Shown piece after piece: positions 53,662-62,344 of a stretch of 64,000 nt of DNA (the stretch's first letter is position 1; every line of letters begins with the position of its first letter). The stretch lies in assembly GCA_003268905.1 (NCBI GenBank), contig QLTU01000006.1:124001-188000 (forward strand). Reading direction: 5' to 3'. Origin of the DNA: Acidovorax defluvii (GTDB lineage: Bacteria; Pseudomonadota; Gammaproteobacteria; Burkholderiales; Burkholderiaceae_C). The position numbers and the translations under genes are program-made. Under the pieces are notes generated by a model. It was not told where the DNA came from. It saw nothing but the letters and a program-made list of their open reading frames with translations, and did not search any database.

Positions 53662-54021
53662 TTACAGCCGCTCTTTGACGTAAGAGCCCCGGTCCATATC
53701 GACGATTTCCACGCTGAGCTGCACCATCACGCCCGCTGGCTTGGGTGACAGGCGGCGCAGCACCTCGGCCACGCGTTCGGACAGGTCTTTTTTGGCCTCG
53801 GGCGTGCGGCCCGACAGCAGGCGCAGCTGGGCGTGCACAAACGCGCGGTTGGCGGGGGCGGTGCCAATTTCAAAGCTGTCCACCAGCACGAAGCGGCTTT
53901 TGAGGTCGGCCTCGTCCAGCACTTCGGGGCTGCTGGTGACGGCCTGGTTCAGCTCGGTGAGGGCTTGCGCCTCGGGAAAACCGGCAAGGTTTTGCGAGTA
54001 TTCGACGATCAGGTGGGGCAT
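53662..54021 (-). CDS. 5-carboxymethyl-2-hydroxymuconate isomerase-like tautomerase
   Basis: A 119-residue tautomerase-superfamily protein beginning MPHLIVEYSQNL with the catalytic N-terminal Pro. The VLVDSFEIGTAPANRAFVHAQLRLLSGRTPEAKKDLSERV core matches the CHMI (HpcD) family, which isomerises an intermediate in homoprotocatechuate breakdown. No other hpc genes are nearby, so it may have another small-molecule role. The ATG at 54021 is required to place Pro as residue 1 after Met removal. 34 bases from the panD stop. Confidence 0.88.
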   Translation of the reverse strand: MPHLIVEYSQNLAGFPEAQALTELNQAVTSSPEVLDEADLKSRFVLVDSFEIGTAPANRAFVHAQLRLLSGRTPEAKKDLSERVAEVLRRLSPKPAGVMVQLSVEIVDMDRGSYVKERL

Positions 54022-54055
54022 GGTCTGCTTTCGGCGGGGGTGGAAAAAGCGGGCG

Positions 54056-54436
54056 TTACAGCGCCTGGGTAGGCACGTGGTGGCGCAGTTCGGTCTGGCG
54101 ATTGTGGCCGTCGACAAACACCAGTTGGGGTTCGTGCGTGGCCACCTTGTCTTCGGGCACCTGGGCAAACGCCGCAATGATGAGCAGGTCGCCCACGGCA
54201 GCGCGTCGCGCGGCCGAGCCGTTGACCGAGATCATGCCGCTGCCGCGCTGGCCCTTGATGGCATAGGTGATGAAGCGCTCGCCGTTGTTGATGTTCCAGA
54301 TGTGGACCTGTTCGTTCTCGCACAGGTTGGCGGCGTCGAGCAGGTCTTCGTCGATGGCGCACGAGCCTTCGTAGTGCAGCTCGCAGTGCGTGGTGGTGGC
54401 GCGGTGGATTTTGGATTTGAGCAGGGTGCGGTACAT
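54056..54436 (-). CDS. panD: Aspartate 1-decarboxylase
   Basis: A 126-residue pyruvoyl enzyme making beta-alanine for pantothenate. The self-cleavage site is in [17 protein letters not shown] (Gly-Ser), and [45 protein letters not shown] is the conserved core. It complements panB and panC about 7 kb away. It is close behind nadB (40 bases), so both may be cotranscribed and both consume L-aspartate. Confidence 0.97.
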   Translation of the reverse strand: MYRTLLKSKIHRATTTHCELHYEGSCAIDEDLLDAANLCENEQVHIWNINNGERFITYAIKGQRGSGMISVNGSAARRAAVGDLLIIAAFAQVPEDKVATHEPQLVFVDGHNRQTELRHHVPTQAL

Positions 54437-54476
54437 GGCGGTGCAGGTGTGTTGACGGTGGTGTTCCATGCCGCGC

Positions 54477-56072
54477 TCAGTGGCGCGCAACGGGCGGAAC
54501 CAGGATGGTGGGTGCGGCGGGCGCCGCAAGCGCGGGGTAGTCGCGGCTGTAGTGCAGGCCGCGGCTTTCGCGGCGCATTTGCGCGCTCTTGATGATGAGG
54601 TCGGCCACCTGCACCAGGTTGCGCAGCTCCAGCAGGTCGCGCGTGATGTGAAAGTGGGCGTAGAACTCCTGGATCTCGGCTTGCAGCAGGGCGATGCGGT
54701 GGGCCGCGCGCTCCAGGCGCTTGTTGGTGCGCACGATGCCCACGTAATCCCACATGAAGCGGCGCAGCTCGTCCCAGTTGTGCGAGATGACCACCGACTC
54801 GTCGGCGTCCTGCACGCGGCTGTCGTCCCAGCCCGGCAGCTCGGGCACGGGCGTGCGCGGCGTGGCCGCAATGGCGTGCGCGGCGGCGCGGGCAAACACC
54901 ATGCATTCAAGCAGCGAGTTGCTGGCCAGGCGGTTGGCGCCGTGCAGGCCGGTGCAGGCCACCTCGCCCACCGCGTACAGGCCGGGCAGGTCGGTGCAGC
55001 CGGCCAGGTCGGTCAGCACGCCGCCGCAGGTGAAGTGCGCCGTGGGCACCACGGGGATGGGCTCTTTGGTGATGTCGATGCCCAGCGACGCGCAGTGCGC
55101 CAGGATGTTGGGAAAGTGCTCGTGCAGAAATTCGGGGCTCTGGTGCGAGATGTCCAGATGCACGCAGTCCAGGCCGTGGCGCTTCATTTCGTAGTCGATG
55201 GCGCGGGCCACCACGTCGCGCGGTGCCAGTTCGGCGCGCTCGTCGTGCTGCGGCATGAAGCGCGTGCCCCCTGCCGATGCCGGCAGCAGCAGCTTGCCAC
55301 CCTCGCCGCGCACCGCCTCGCTGATGAGGAACGACTTGGCGTGCGGGTGGTACAGCCCCGTGGGGTGAAACTGGATGAACTCCATGTTGCCCACGCGGCA
55401 ACCGGCGCGCCAGGCGGCGGCAATGCCGTCGCCGGTGGCGGTGTCGGGGTTGGTGGTGTAGAGGTAGACCTTGCCCGCGCCGCCGGTGGCCAGAATGGTT
55501 TGCGGCGCGCGGAAGGTGACCACCTCATCGGTGGCGCCATCCAGCGCATACAGGCCCAGGCACTGCTGCGGGCCCGCCAGGCCCAGCTTGTGGCTGGTGA
55601 TCACGTCCACCAGCGTGTGTTGCTCGAACACCGTGATGCCTTTGGTTGCGCGCACCACGTCGATCAGCGTGCGCTGCACGGCGGCACCGGTGGCGTCGGT
55701 CACATGCGCGATGCGGCGTGCGCTGTGGCCGCCTTCGCGCGTGAGGTGCAGCTGGTCGCCCTCCATCGAAAAAGGCACACCCAGCTGGCGCAGCCACGCG
55801 ATGGCCTCAGGCGCGTTTTCCACCACGAAGCGCGTGGCGGCCAGGTCGCACAGGCCGGCACCGGCCACCAGGGTGTCTTCGATGTGCGCGGCAAAGCTGT
55901 CATCGTCGGCCAGCACGGCGGCAATGCCACCCTGCGCCCAGGCGCTTGCACCGTCCTGCAGCTGGCGTTTGGTGATGACGGCCAGGCGGTGCGTGGGCGC
56001 CAGGTGCAGGGCAGCCGAGAGACCGGCAAGGCCGCTGCCTACGATGAGAACGTCGAATTCGTGGGACTGCAT
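54477..56072 (-). CDS. nadB: L-aspartate oxidase
   Basis: A 531-residue flavoenzyme that oxidises aspartate to iminoaspartate for Nad[20 protein letters not shown] binds [26 protein letters not shown] is the substrate region, and [15 protein letters not shown] ([29 protein letters not shown]) and [22 protein letters not shown] motifs are clear. The ATG at 56072 was chosen over one 36 bases upstream. It lies opposite nadC-nadA, 3.6 kb away. Confidence 0.96.
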   Translation of the reverse strand: MQSHEFDVLIVGSGLAGLSAALHLAPTHRLAVITKRQLQDGASAWAQGGIAAVLADDDSFAAHIEDTLVAGAGLCDLAATRFVVENAPEAIAWLRQLGVPFSMEGDQLHLTREGGHSARRIAHVTDATGAAVQRTLIDVVRATKGITVFEQHTLVDVITSHKLGLAGPQQCLGLYALDGATDEVVTFRAPQTILATGGAGKVYLYTTNPDTATGDGIAAAWRAGCRVGNMEFIQFHPTGLYHPHAKSFLISEAVRGEGGKLLLPASAGGTRFMPQHDERAELAPRDVVARAIDYEMKRHGLDCVHLDISHQSPEFLHEHFPNILAHCASLGIDITKEPIPVVPTAHFTCGGVLTDLAGCTDLPGLYAVGEVACTGLHGANRLASNSLLECMVFARAAAHAIAATPRTPVPELPGWDDSRVQDADESVVISHNWDELRRFMWDYVGIVRTNKRLERAAHRIALLQAEIQEFYAHFHITRDLLELRNLVQVADLIIKSAQMRRESRGLHYSRDYPALAAPAAPTILVPPVARH

Positions 56073-56192
56073 GGTGGTTTCTCGTGGCGTGCGAAACGGG
56101 CGCTGCACTACGCCAGTGCCACCGTGGAACTAGCTTCGCCAGGCCACGGGTGACGTCCCCCTTGGGGGAAGACGCGAAGCGGCTCAGGGGGG

Positions 56193-57038
56193 TCATGCAG
56201 GTGTATAGGCCAGCCGGACGTAAATGGGGGCGAAGGCCTCGGCCTGGGTGATCTCGATCAGCGTTTCCTTGGCCAGCTCGAGCAGCGCGATGAAGGTCAC
56301 CACCAGCACGGTGCTGCCGTTGGCGGGATCGAACAGTTCTTCAAACTCGACAAAGCGGCGCCCCTGCAGCGTTTTGAGCACCATGCTCATGTATTCGCGC
56401 ACGCTCAGTTCCTCGCGGGTGATCTTGTGGTGCTGCACCAGCCGGGCGCGCTTCAGGATGTCGCGCCAGGCGTCTTGCAGATCGACCACATGCACATCCG
56501 GAAACCGCGGCTGCAGGCTTTGCTCGATGTACACCTGCGCCTTCACAAAGTCGCGCCCATATTGCGGCAGTTGCCCGAGGCGCATGGCGGCCATCTTCAT
56601 CTGCTCGTATTCGAGCAGGCGGCGCACCAGCTCGGCGCGCGGGTCTTCGGCCTCGTCGGCTCCCTCCTGCTTTTTGGGGGGCAGCAACATGCGCGACTTG
56701 ATCTCGATGAGCATCGCCGCCATCAGCAGGTATTCGGCGGCCAGCTCCAGGTTGCGGCTGCGGATCTCTTCCACGTACACCAGATACTGGCGCGTGAGGC
56801 CGGCCATGGGGATGTCGAGGATGTTGAAGTTCTGCTTGCGGATCAGGTACAGCAGCAGATCGAGTGGGCCTTCAAAGGCCTCAAGGAAGACTTCGAGCGC
56901 GTCGGGCGGGATGTAAAGGTCTTGCGGCAGCGCAAACAGCGGCTCGCCATACAGGCGGGCCAGCGCCACCTGGTCCACCACGTCGGGCATGGTGCCCGGG
57001 GTAGCCGCAGTGGCCTCGGCAGGGCTTGCGCTGCGCAT
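56193..57038 (-). CDS. scpA: Segregation and condensation protein A
   Basis: A 281-residue kleisin of the SMC-ScpAB complex. FEGPLDLLLYLIRKQNFNILDIPMAGLTRQYLVYVEEIRSRNLELAAEYLLMAAMLIEIKSRMLLP is the N-terminal kleisin domain, and TFIALLELAKETLIEITQAEAFAPIYVR is the C-terminal winged helix. It helps condense and separate chromosomes. scpB and smc are not in the window. Ahead of it, on the same strand, are a repeat copy and the DUF3460 gene. Confidence 0.94.
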   Translation of the reverse strand: MRSASPAEATAATPGTMPDVVDQVALARLYGEPLFALPQDLYIPPDALEVFLEAFEGPLDLLLYLIRKQNFNILDIPMAGLTRQYLVYVEEIRSRNLELAAEYLLMAAMLIEIKSRMLLPPKKQEGADEAEDPRAELVRRLLEYEQMKMAAMRLGQLPQYGRDFVKAQVYIEQSLQPRFPDVHVVDLQDAWRDILKRARLVQHHKITREELSVREYMSMVLKTLQGRRFVEFEELFDPANGSTVLVVTFIALLELAKETLIEITQAEAFAPIYVRLAYTPA

Positions 57039-57041
57039 TTG

Positions 57042-57100
57042 TGCTATTGAATAAATAGCTGCTAGCGCTTTATGGTAAAGCGCTAGAGGCCATTTTGATG
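57042..57100 (+). repeat. Dispersed palindromic repeat, copy 12 (closest to consensus)
   Basis: GCTATTGAATAAATAGCTGCTAGCGCTTTATGGTAAAGCGCTAGAGGCCATTTTGATG; the arms GCTAGCGCTTTA and TAAAGCGCTAG form a near-perfect stem around a GG loop. It lies between scpA and the DUF3460 gene. Confidence 0.9.
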
Positions 57101-57101
57101 C

Positions 57102-57308
57102 TCAATCAGCGTTGGTCTGATAGGGGTAGGGCTTTTGCGCGACCTGGGCATCGCGGTAGTCGCCCCAGATCTTGCGGTCTACCTGCTTGTCCCATAGCAA
57201 GGCGCGGCCTGCGCGCTGCTGTTCATCCAGCTCGGGCCTTTGCGCCTTGAGCTGGTCGATGAACTGGGTGGCATCGGATTTGTAGTCGGGGCGGCGAAAA
57301 ATGGACAT
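57102..57308 (-). CDS. DUF3460 family protein (68 aa)
   Basis: A 68-residue soluble protein starting MSIFRRPDYKSDATQFIDQLKAQRPELDEQQRAGRALLWDK and ending YPYQTNAD, which is the DUF3460 family, restricted to betaproteobacteria and of unknown function. The frame is open far upstream, but the start at 57308 fits the family length. Divergent from the lipoprotein gene with 42 bases between the starts; upstream of scpA. Confidence 0.85.
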   Translation of the reverse strand: MSIFRRPDYKSDATQFIDQLKAQRPELDEQQRAGRALLWDKQVDRKIWGDYRDAQVAQKPYPYQTNAD

Positions 57309-57350
57309 GGACTGATAACCTCTCTGGCTTGATTTTACCGGGAGCCTCCC

Positions 57351-57863
57351 ATGTCCTTTCTTTTTCGTGCCCTGGCGCTTGCCGCGGCGGCTTTCAGCCT
57401 GGTCGCCCTGGCCGGATGCGACGCGCAGCGCATCAGCGAACTGCAGCCTGGCATTTCCACCGAGGCCGACGTGCGTGACCGCTTTGGCGCCCCCGAAACC
57501 ATCTGGGACGAGGCCGATGGCGCGCGCACCCTGGAATACAACCGCCAGCCCGCGGGGCAGATCAATTACATGATCACCGTGGGTGCCGATGGCCGGCTGG
57601 TGGCCGTGCGCCAGGTGCTCACGCCCGAGAACTTTGCCCGCATCACACCCGGCACCGACATGGCGCAGGTGCGCCGCAATCTGGGCAAGCCTGCCAAGGT
57701 CACGCCCTACCGCCTCAGCGGCGAAACGCACCACGACTGGCGCTTTGCCGAGGCGCCCAACATCCCCAAGGTGTTTACCGTGGTGACCAAAGACGGCGCC
57801 ACGGTGCTGCGTACGCAGATCGGCCCCGACATGGACGCGCCAGAAAACAAGGGCGGGCGCTGA
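57351..57863 (+). CDS. SmpA/BamE-like outer membrane lipoprotein
   Basis: A 170-residue lipoprotein with lipobox LAGC (Cys near residue 23). Two SmpA/OmlA-like units follow: QRISELQPGISTEADVRDRFGAPETIWDE and ENFARITPGTDMAQVRRNLGKPAKVTPY, each with the G.s...V...G.P pattern. It resembles BamE, which stabilises the outer-membrane beta-barrel machine, but the tandem arrangement and position away from bam genes suggest a different envelope role. Converges with the TPP enzyme gene. Confidence 0.8.
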   Translation: MSFLFRALALAAAAFSLVALAGCDAQRISELQPGISTEADVRDRFGAPETIWDEADGARTLEYNRQPAGQINYMITVGADGRLVAVRQVLTPENFARITPGTDMAQVRRNLGKPAKVTPYRLSGETHHDWRFAEAPNIPKVFTVVTKDGATVLRTQIGPDMDAPENKGGR

Positions 57864-57896
57864 TTTCAGAAATCCGGTGCGCTGCCTTGTGGGCAT

Positions 57897-59591
57897 TCAC
57901 GGCGCAATCTTGCGCTTGAGCGCCCGCGCCACCCCCGGAGGCAAGTTGGGCAGCGAGCGCAGCAGCCACGGCAGCAGCTTGCGCTTGAGGCCGCTGAGCG
58001 ACTGCGGCACTACCGCCTCGATGAGGTGCGGCCCGGGCGTGGCCAGGGCGTGCTCCAGCGCCAGCACAAACTCCTCGGCCGTGGTGGTGCGCACGCCGTG
58101 CACGCCCATGCCATCGGCCAGCTGGGCGAAGTGGATCACCGGGCCGTTCAGGTCCAGCTGCGAGCGCGCCTTGGCGCCCACCTTTTCGGCGCCTACGCGC
58201 TCCAGTTCCACGTTGAGCACGGAATACGAGGCGTTGTTGAAGATGATGGAAACGACGTTGAGCTTCTCGCGCGCCATGGTCCACAGCGCCTGGATGGTGT
58301 ACATCGACGTGCCGTCGCCGATGAGCGCCAGCACCGGGCGCTCCGGGCAGGCGATGGCCGCGCCGACGGCGTTGGGCAGGCCCTGGCCGATGGCGCCGCC
58401 GGTGAGCGTGATGAGGTCGTGGCGCGGTGCGCCGGCGGTGAAGGGCGCGAGCATCAGCCCCGAGGTGATGGCCTCGTCGATGACGATGGCATTCTCGGGC
58501 AGCAGGTGGCCCACGGCCTTGCACACCTTCTCGGCGGTGAGCTTGCCGCGCGGGCGGCCCGGGCGGGAGGGGGCCTGTAGCGCGGGTTGCGCCTGGGCGG
58601 CGCCCAGGGCCTGGGCCAGCTTGTCCAGGCTCGCGGCCGCATCCTGCGTGGGCGTGGAAAGCGTATGCACCGTGCAGGCATCGGGCACCAGATAGCTCTT
58701 CTTGCCCGGGTAGGCGAAGAAGGACACCGGCGCCTTGGCGTCCACCAGCACCAGGTGCTCGATGCCAGCCAACTGCACGCCGGCCAGCTCGGCCAGGTAG
58801 GCGATGCGCTCCACGGTGGGCAGGCCTGCGCCGCGCTCCAGCCGGGTGGGGAAGACTTCGGCGAACACCTTCACGCCGCTGTGCGCGGCGATGCGCGCGG
58901 CGGCCCGCAGTCCGGGCTCGCGCAGTGCCTGCCCGCCCAGCAGCAAGGCGGCCTTGCCGCCCGCCCGTCCTGCCTGTGTCATTGCCTGGGCAATGGTTTG
59001 GGCAATGGCCTGTGCGGTGGCGTCGTCCGCCGCTTCGGGGCTTGGCGGCGGCGGGGGAGGGCAGGGCACGCCGCCTTCGCCCCACGATACGTCGGCGGGC
59101 AATATCAGCGTGGCCACCTGGCCCGGCAGGCCGCGTGCGGCGGTGATAGCGTCTGCTGCGTCCTGGCACAGCGCAGCAGTGCTCTGCGAGGTACGCACGA
59201 AGCCGGGCGACACATTGCGCGCCACGGTTTCGATGTCGCTTTGCAGTTGCGCGTCGTACTGCGTGTGGTGTGTGGCGTGGTCGCCCACGATGTTGACCAC
59301 GGGCACTTTGCCCTTGCGCGCGTTGTGCAGGTTGGCCAGGCCGTTGCCCAGGCCGCAGCCCAGGTGCAGCAGCGTGGCAGCGGGCTTGTCTGCCATGCGG
59401 GCATAACCATCCGCTGCGCCCGTGGCCACACCCTCGAACAGGGCCAGCACGGCACGCATCTTCGGCTCGCTGTCGAGCGCGGCCACAAAGTGCATTTCGC
59501 TCGTGCCGGGGTTGGTGAAGCAGACCTCGATGCCGGCATCGACCAGGGTTTTCATCAGCGCCTGGGCGCCGTTCAGGGGGGCAGTGGACAT
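57897..59591 (-). CDS. Thiamine-diphosphate enzyme (acetolactate synthase large-subunit-like)
   Basis: A 564-residue TPP-dependent enzyme with the PYR domain (VCFTNPGTSEMHFVAAL, catalytic Glu in LALFEGVATGAADGYAR), a central domain, and the PP domain with GDGTSMYTIQALWTMA...IIFNNASY binding TPP and Mg. A Pro-rich linker (PCPPPPPPSPE) separates the first two. Branched-chain acetolactate synthase proper has other neighbours; with a FAD dehydrogenase and a BASS transporter here it is more likely a decarboxylase or lyase in a carbon-utilisation pathway. RBS AAAGAGGAA before the ATG at 59591. Confidence 0.85.
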   Translation of the reverse strand: MSTAPLNGAQALMKTLVDAGIEVCFTNPGTSEMHFVAALDSEPKMRAVLALFEGVATGAADGYARMADKPAATLLHLGCGLGNGLANLHNARKGKVPVVNIVGDHATHHTQYDAQLQSDIETVARNVSPGFVRTSQSTAALCQDAADAITAARGLPGQVATLILPADVSWGEGGVPCPPPPPPSPEAADDATAQAIAQTIAQAMTQAGRAGGKAALLLGGQALREPGLRAAARIAAHSGVKVFAEVFPTRLERGAGLPTVERIAYLAELAGVQLAGIEHLVLVDAKAPVSFFAYPGKKSYLVPDACTVHTLSTPTQDAAASLDKLAQALGAAQAQPALQAPSRPGRPRGKLTAEKVCKAVGHLLPENAIVIDEAITSGLMLAPFTAGAPRHDLITLTGGAIGQGLPNAVGAAIACPERPVLALIGDGTSMYTIQALWTMAREKLNVVSIIFNNASYSVLNVELERVGAEKVGAKARSQLDLNGPVIHFAQLADGMGVHGVRTTTAEEFVLALEHALATPGPHLIEAVVPQSLSGLKRKLLPWLLRSLPNLPPGVARALKRKIAP

Positions 59592-59613
59592 GGGGTGTTC
59601 CTCTTTGAAAGGG

Positions 59614-60512
59614 TCAAGCGGCGGTTGTGGCAACCGTGGCGGTGGTTGGGGCGGCGGGCAGCAGGCGGCGCATGGCCAAGGCAAACAGCAGGCCCCCGGC
59701 GTACATGAGCACGCCATAAAGCGCGCCGGGAATGGCCATGGCGTCGTCTTGGAGCACGGTGCTGGCAATCACCAGCGCCAAGGCGGCGTTCTGCACGGCG
59801 GTTTCAATGCCGAGGGTGACCGACTGGCTGCGCGACAGGCGTGCGGCCCACGCCACGCCAAAGCCCACGCACAGCATGCTGAGGTTGAGCAGCAACGCAA
59901 ACGGCGCCAGCGTGGTGAAGTTGTCGCGCAGCAGCGCCCAGTTTTTGGCCACGGCCAGCACCACGATGAGCACGAACAGCACCGTGGCCACGCGCGTGGC
60001 GCGCGGTTCGAAGCGCTGCGCCCAGGCGCTCCAGCGCTGGCGCGCGAACATGCCCAGGCTCACCGGCACGCCCAGCACCAGCGCCACCTGGCCCATCATC
60101 AACCCCACGGGCACGTCAACCGCCCGGGCTGCGCCCAGGTAGTGGCCCAGTGCCCAGGTCACCACCAGCGGCAGGGTGAAGATGGTGGCCACACTGGCCA
60201 CGGCGGTGAAGCTCAGCGCCAGGGCCACGTCGCCGCGTGCCAGGTAGGTGAGCAGGTTCGAGGTGCTGCCTGTGGGGCAGGCCGCCAGGATCATGAAGCC
60301 CACGGCAAACACGCCGGTCATGCCCCAGGCACTGAGGAGCAGAAAGCACGCCAGCGGCAGCAGCACGAAGTGGCACACCACCCCACCAGCAGCGCGCGCG
60401 GCTGGGTGAAGATGCGCCGGAAGTCGCCCACCGTCAGCCCCAGGCCGAGCGAAAACATGATGAAGGCCAGGATGAGCGGCAGCAGCACGCCCGAAACAAT
60501 GTCGCCTTGCAT
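59614..60512 (-). pseudogene. BASS family (bile acid:sodium symporter-like) transporter with a frameshift
   Basis: About 300 codons for a ten-helix transporter of the BASS family. The N-terminal part (MQGDIVSGVLLPLILAFIMF ... RALLVG) is in one frame and the rest (VVCHFVLLPLACFLLLSAWG onward, to the end with NLLTYLARGDVALALSFTAVASV) is in another. The switch is at the C4 run at 60381-60384 (plus strand): one base is missing relative to the continuous frame. Either a real inactivating indel, a slippery phase-variable tract, or a sequencing error. It lies between the FAD dehydrogenase and TPP enzyme genes as the transporter of the operon. Confidence 0.75.
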
Positions 60513-60578
60513 GGTGGCTCCTCAGAAGGTGTGAATGAATCCGGAATGGGCGGGCATGGTGGGTTTGTTCATACCTTC

Positions 60579-62189
60579 TCAGCGTCCGGTGGTGATGTGC
60601 CGCGCCGCAGCGCGCGCCGTGAGAATGCAGCCAGGTAAAAAGGTGCCTTCCAGCGAGCGTTTGCCGCTGGCGCCGCCGCCGCCAAAGCCCGCCGCCTCGC
60701 CCACGCAGTACAGGCCGGGGATGGGCTGGTCGGCGCCGTCGAGCACGCGGCTTGCCAGGTCGGTGCGCAGGCCGCCCAGGCTCTTGCGCGTGACGAGCTG
60801 CATCTGGATGGCGATGTACGGCCCGCTGCCTGCCTTTTGCAGCGGCGAGGGCGCGCAGGTGCGCAGCTTGTCGGGCCCCCACTGGCGCGCGTGCAGGATG
60901 CGGCGGATCTGGTCGTCGTTGTGCAGCTTGGCGCCGTTCGCAAAATTGGCGTCAAAGGTGTCGGCCGTGGCCTGCAGCACGGCGGGCTGCACGTCGTTGG
61001 TGCCAGCCAGCGCGTTCATCTTCGCGGCCAGCCCCGCCAGCGTGTCGTCCACCAAAAAGTGTTTGCTCTCGGCGGCCATCTGCTTCACCAGCCGGTGGTT
61101 GCCCAGCAACGTCTCTTTGAGGAAAGCGGGGAACTGCATGTCGCGGATGCGCTGGTTGTGCTCGGCGCCGGAAATGGCGAACTCCTTGGCCGCGATGCGC
61201 CAGTTCAGCAGGTGCCAGGTCCAGGGCTTCTCTTGCGCGGCCACTTGCTGGCACAGCCAGTGGGTGTCGAAACCCGTCACCAGTGGTTCGGGACCGATGC
61301 GCTCGCCCCGGTGGTTGAGCCACAGCGCCGATTTGCACGGAATGGTGGACAGGCCATGCCCCTCGAAATGCGGAAAAGGGTGCGGAAAACCGGCTGCGTA
61401 GTTCCACATCTCGCCTGCGTGGGTGATCTGCGCGCCCCAGCGATCGGCGGCGTGGTGGTGCATTGCGCCGTCGGCAAAAGGGTGTGCGCCATTGAGCAGG
61501 GTGGCGGGCAGGGGGCGGTTGGTGGGCCAGTTGGCGCGGGTTTGCGCGTGGCCGCCGTTGATGCCGCCCATGGCCAGCACCACCACGGGGGCCGTCAGCC
61601 GCACCTCGGCACCGGTGTCTTCGTTCACCGCCAGCACGCCGGACGTGCGGCCTTGCTGCAAATCCAGCGCACTGGCGCGGTGGCGGTGCAGCACGGTCAG
61701 CCGCCCGCCCGTGTCGGCCTGGCGCATCGCGGCGATCATGCGGCGCGTGAGCTCGCGTGCCGTGCCCCAGATGATGTGGTAGCGCGGCACGCTGTTGCCC
61801 TCGCCATGCCGCCCGCGCTCGATCCAGTTGACCGCAGGCATGAATTTGACGCCCTCGCCCAGCAGCCAGTCGTACACCTCGGCGCGTGAATGCTCGACGT
61901 AGTAGCGCGCCCACTGCTGCGGATAGGTGTCGGCCGGGTCCATCTCGCCAAATCGCACCCAGTCGCGCAGCGCGGCCTCGGGCGAGTCGGGGATCTTCAT
62001 GCGTGCCTGCAGCGCCGTGCCCACCAGCGCCATGCCGCCAAACGCCCACAGGGCGAGGCCTCCCAGGCGCTCGGGGGCATCGCGGTCCACCAGCGCCACG
62101 GACTGGCCCGCGCGCAGGGCTTCGAGCGCAGTGACGATGCCGGCCAGCCCGCCGCCAACGATCACCACGTCATGGTGCTGTGCTGCCAT
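60579..62189 (-). CDS. FAD-binding dehydrogenase (KstD-like family)
   Basis: A 536-residue flavoprotein: N-terminal HDVVIVGGGLAGIVTALEAL binds FAD, GGLALWAFGGMALVG follows, and the end has YCVGEAAGFGGGGASGKRSLEGTFLPGCILTARAAA, the C-terminal FAD signature of the 3-ketosteroid dehydrogenase/fumarate reductase group. It probably desaturates or oxidises the substrate carried by the BASS transporter. First gene of the operon under the likely AraC-controlled promoter; upstream ribosome site CAGGAGACAAACC. Confidence 0.88.
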   Translation of the reverse strand: MAAQHHDVVIVGGGLAGIVTALEALRAGQSVALVDRDAPERLGGLALWAFGGMALVGTALQARMKIPDSPEAALRDWVRFGEMDPADTYPQQWARYYVEHSRAEVYDWLLGEGVKFMPAVNWIERGRHGEGNSVPRYHIIWGTARELTRRMIAAMRQADTGGRLTVLHRHRASALDLQQGRTSGVLAVNEDTGAEVRLTAPVVVLAMGGINGGHAQTRANWPTNRPLPATLLNGAHPFADGAMHHHAADRWGAQITHAGEMWNYAAGFPHPFPHFEGHGLSTIPCKSALWLNHRGERIGPEPLVTGFDTHWLCQQVAAQEKPWTWHLLNWRIAAKEFAISGAEHNQRIRDMQFPAFLKETLLGNHRLVKQMAAESKHFLVDDTLAGLAAKMNALAGTNDVQPAVLQATADTFDANFANGAKLHNDDQIRRILHARQWGPDKLRTCAPSPLQKAGSGPYIAIQMQLVTRKSLGGLRTDLASRVLDGADQPIPGLYCVGEAAGFGGGGASGKRSLEGTFLPGCILTARAAARHITTGR

Positions 62190-62236
62190 GGTTTGTCTCC
62201 TGTTTGTGGAACCTGTGCGGTTCTCTGTAAGGTTCT

Positions 62237-62265
62237 TTGTGCGCCAGACGATAGCGTTTTATGAT
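62237..62265 (+). promoter_or_regulatory. Predicted sigma70 promoter of the AraC-type gene
   Basis: TTGTGC (62237-62242) and TATGAT (62260-62265) are 17 bases apart on the plus strand, giving a start near 62272, 73 bases before the regulator ATG. The AraC direct repeats begin just after that start, as expected for autoregulation. Confidence 0.45.
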
Positions 62266-62275
62266 CGCTCCAGCC

Positions 62276-62312
62276 TTGACCTTGGAGACCATGCATGTTG
62301 ACTTTGGAGACC
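62276..62312. promoter_or_regulatory. Paired 15-bp direct repeats, probable AraC-family operator
   Basis: TTGACCTTGGAGACC at 62276-62290 and TTGACTTTGGAGACC at 62298-62312 differ by one base and are 22 bases apart start to start, two helical turns, which is the arrangement of AraC/XylS sites. They lie between the divergent FAD dehydrogenase and AraC genes. Confidence 0.7.
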
Positions 62313-62344
62313 GATCGTGACCTTTCCTCAGGGCGACGACGGGC

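Noticed and set aside
57309-57896. Open frame upstream of and in frame with the DUF3460 gene
   Set aside because: It is antisense to the lipoprotein gene and lacks similarity; the 68-residue form is the family length.
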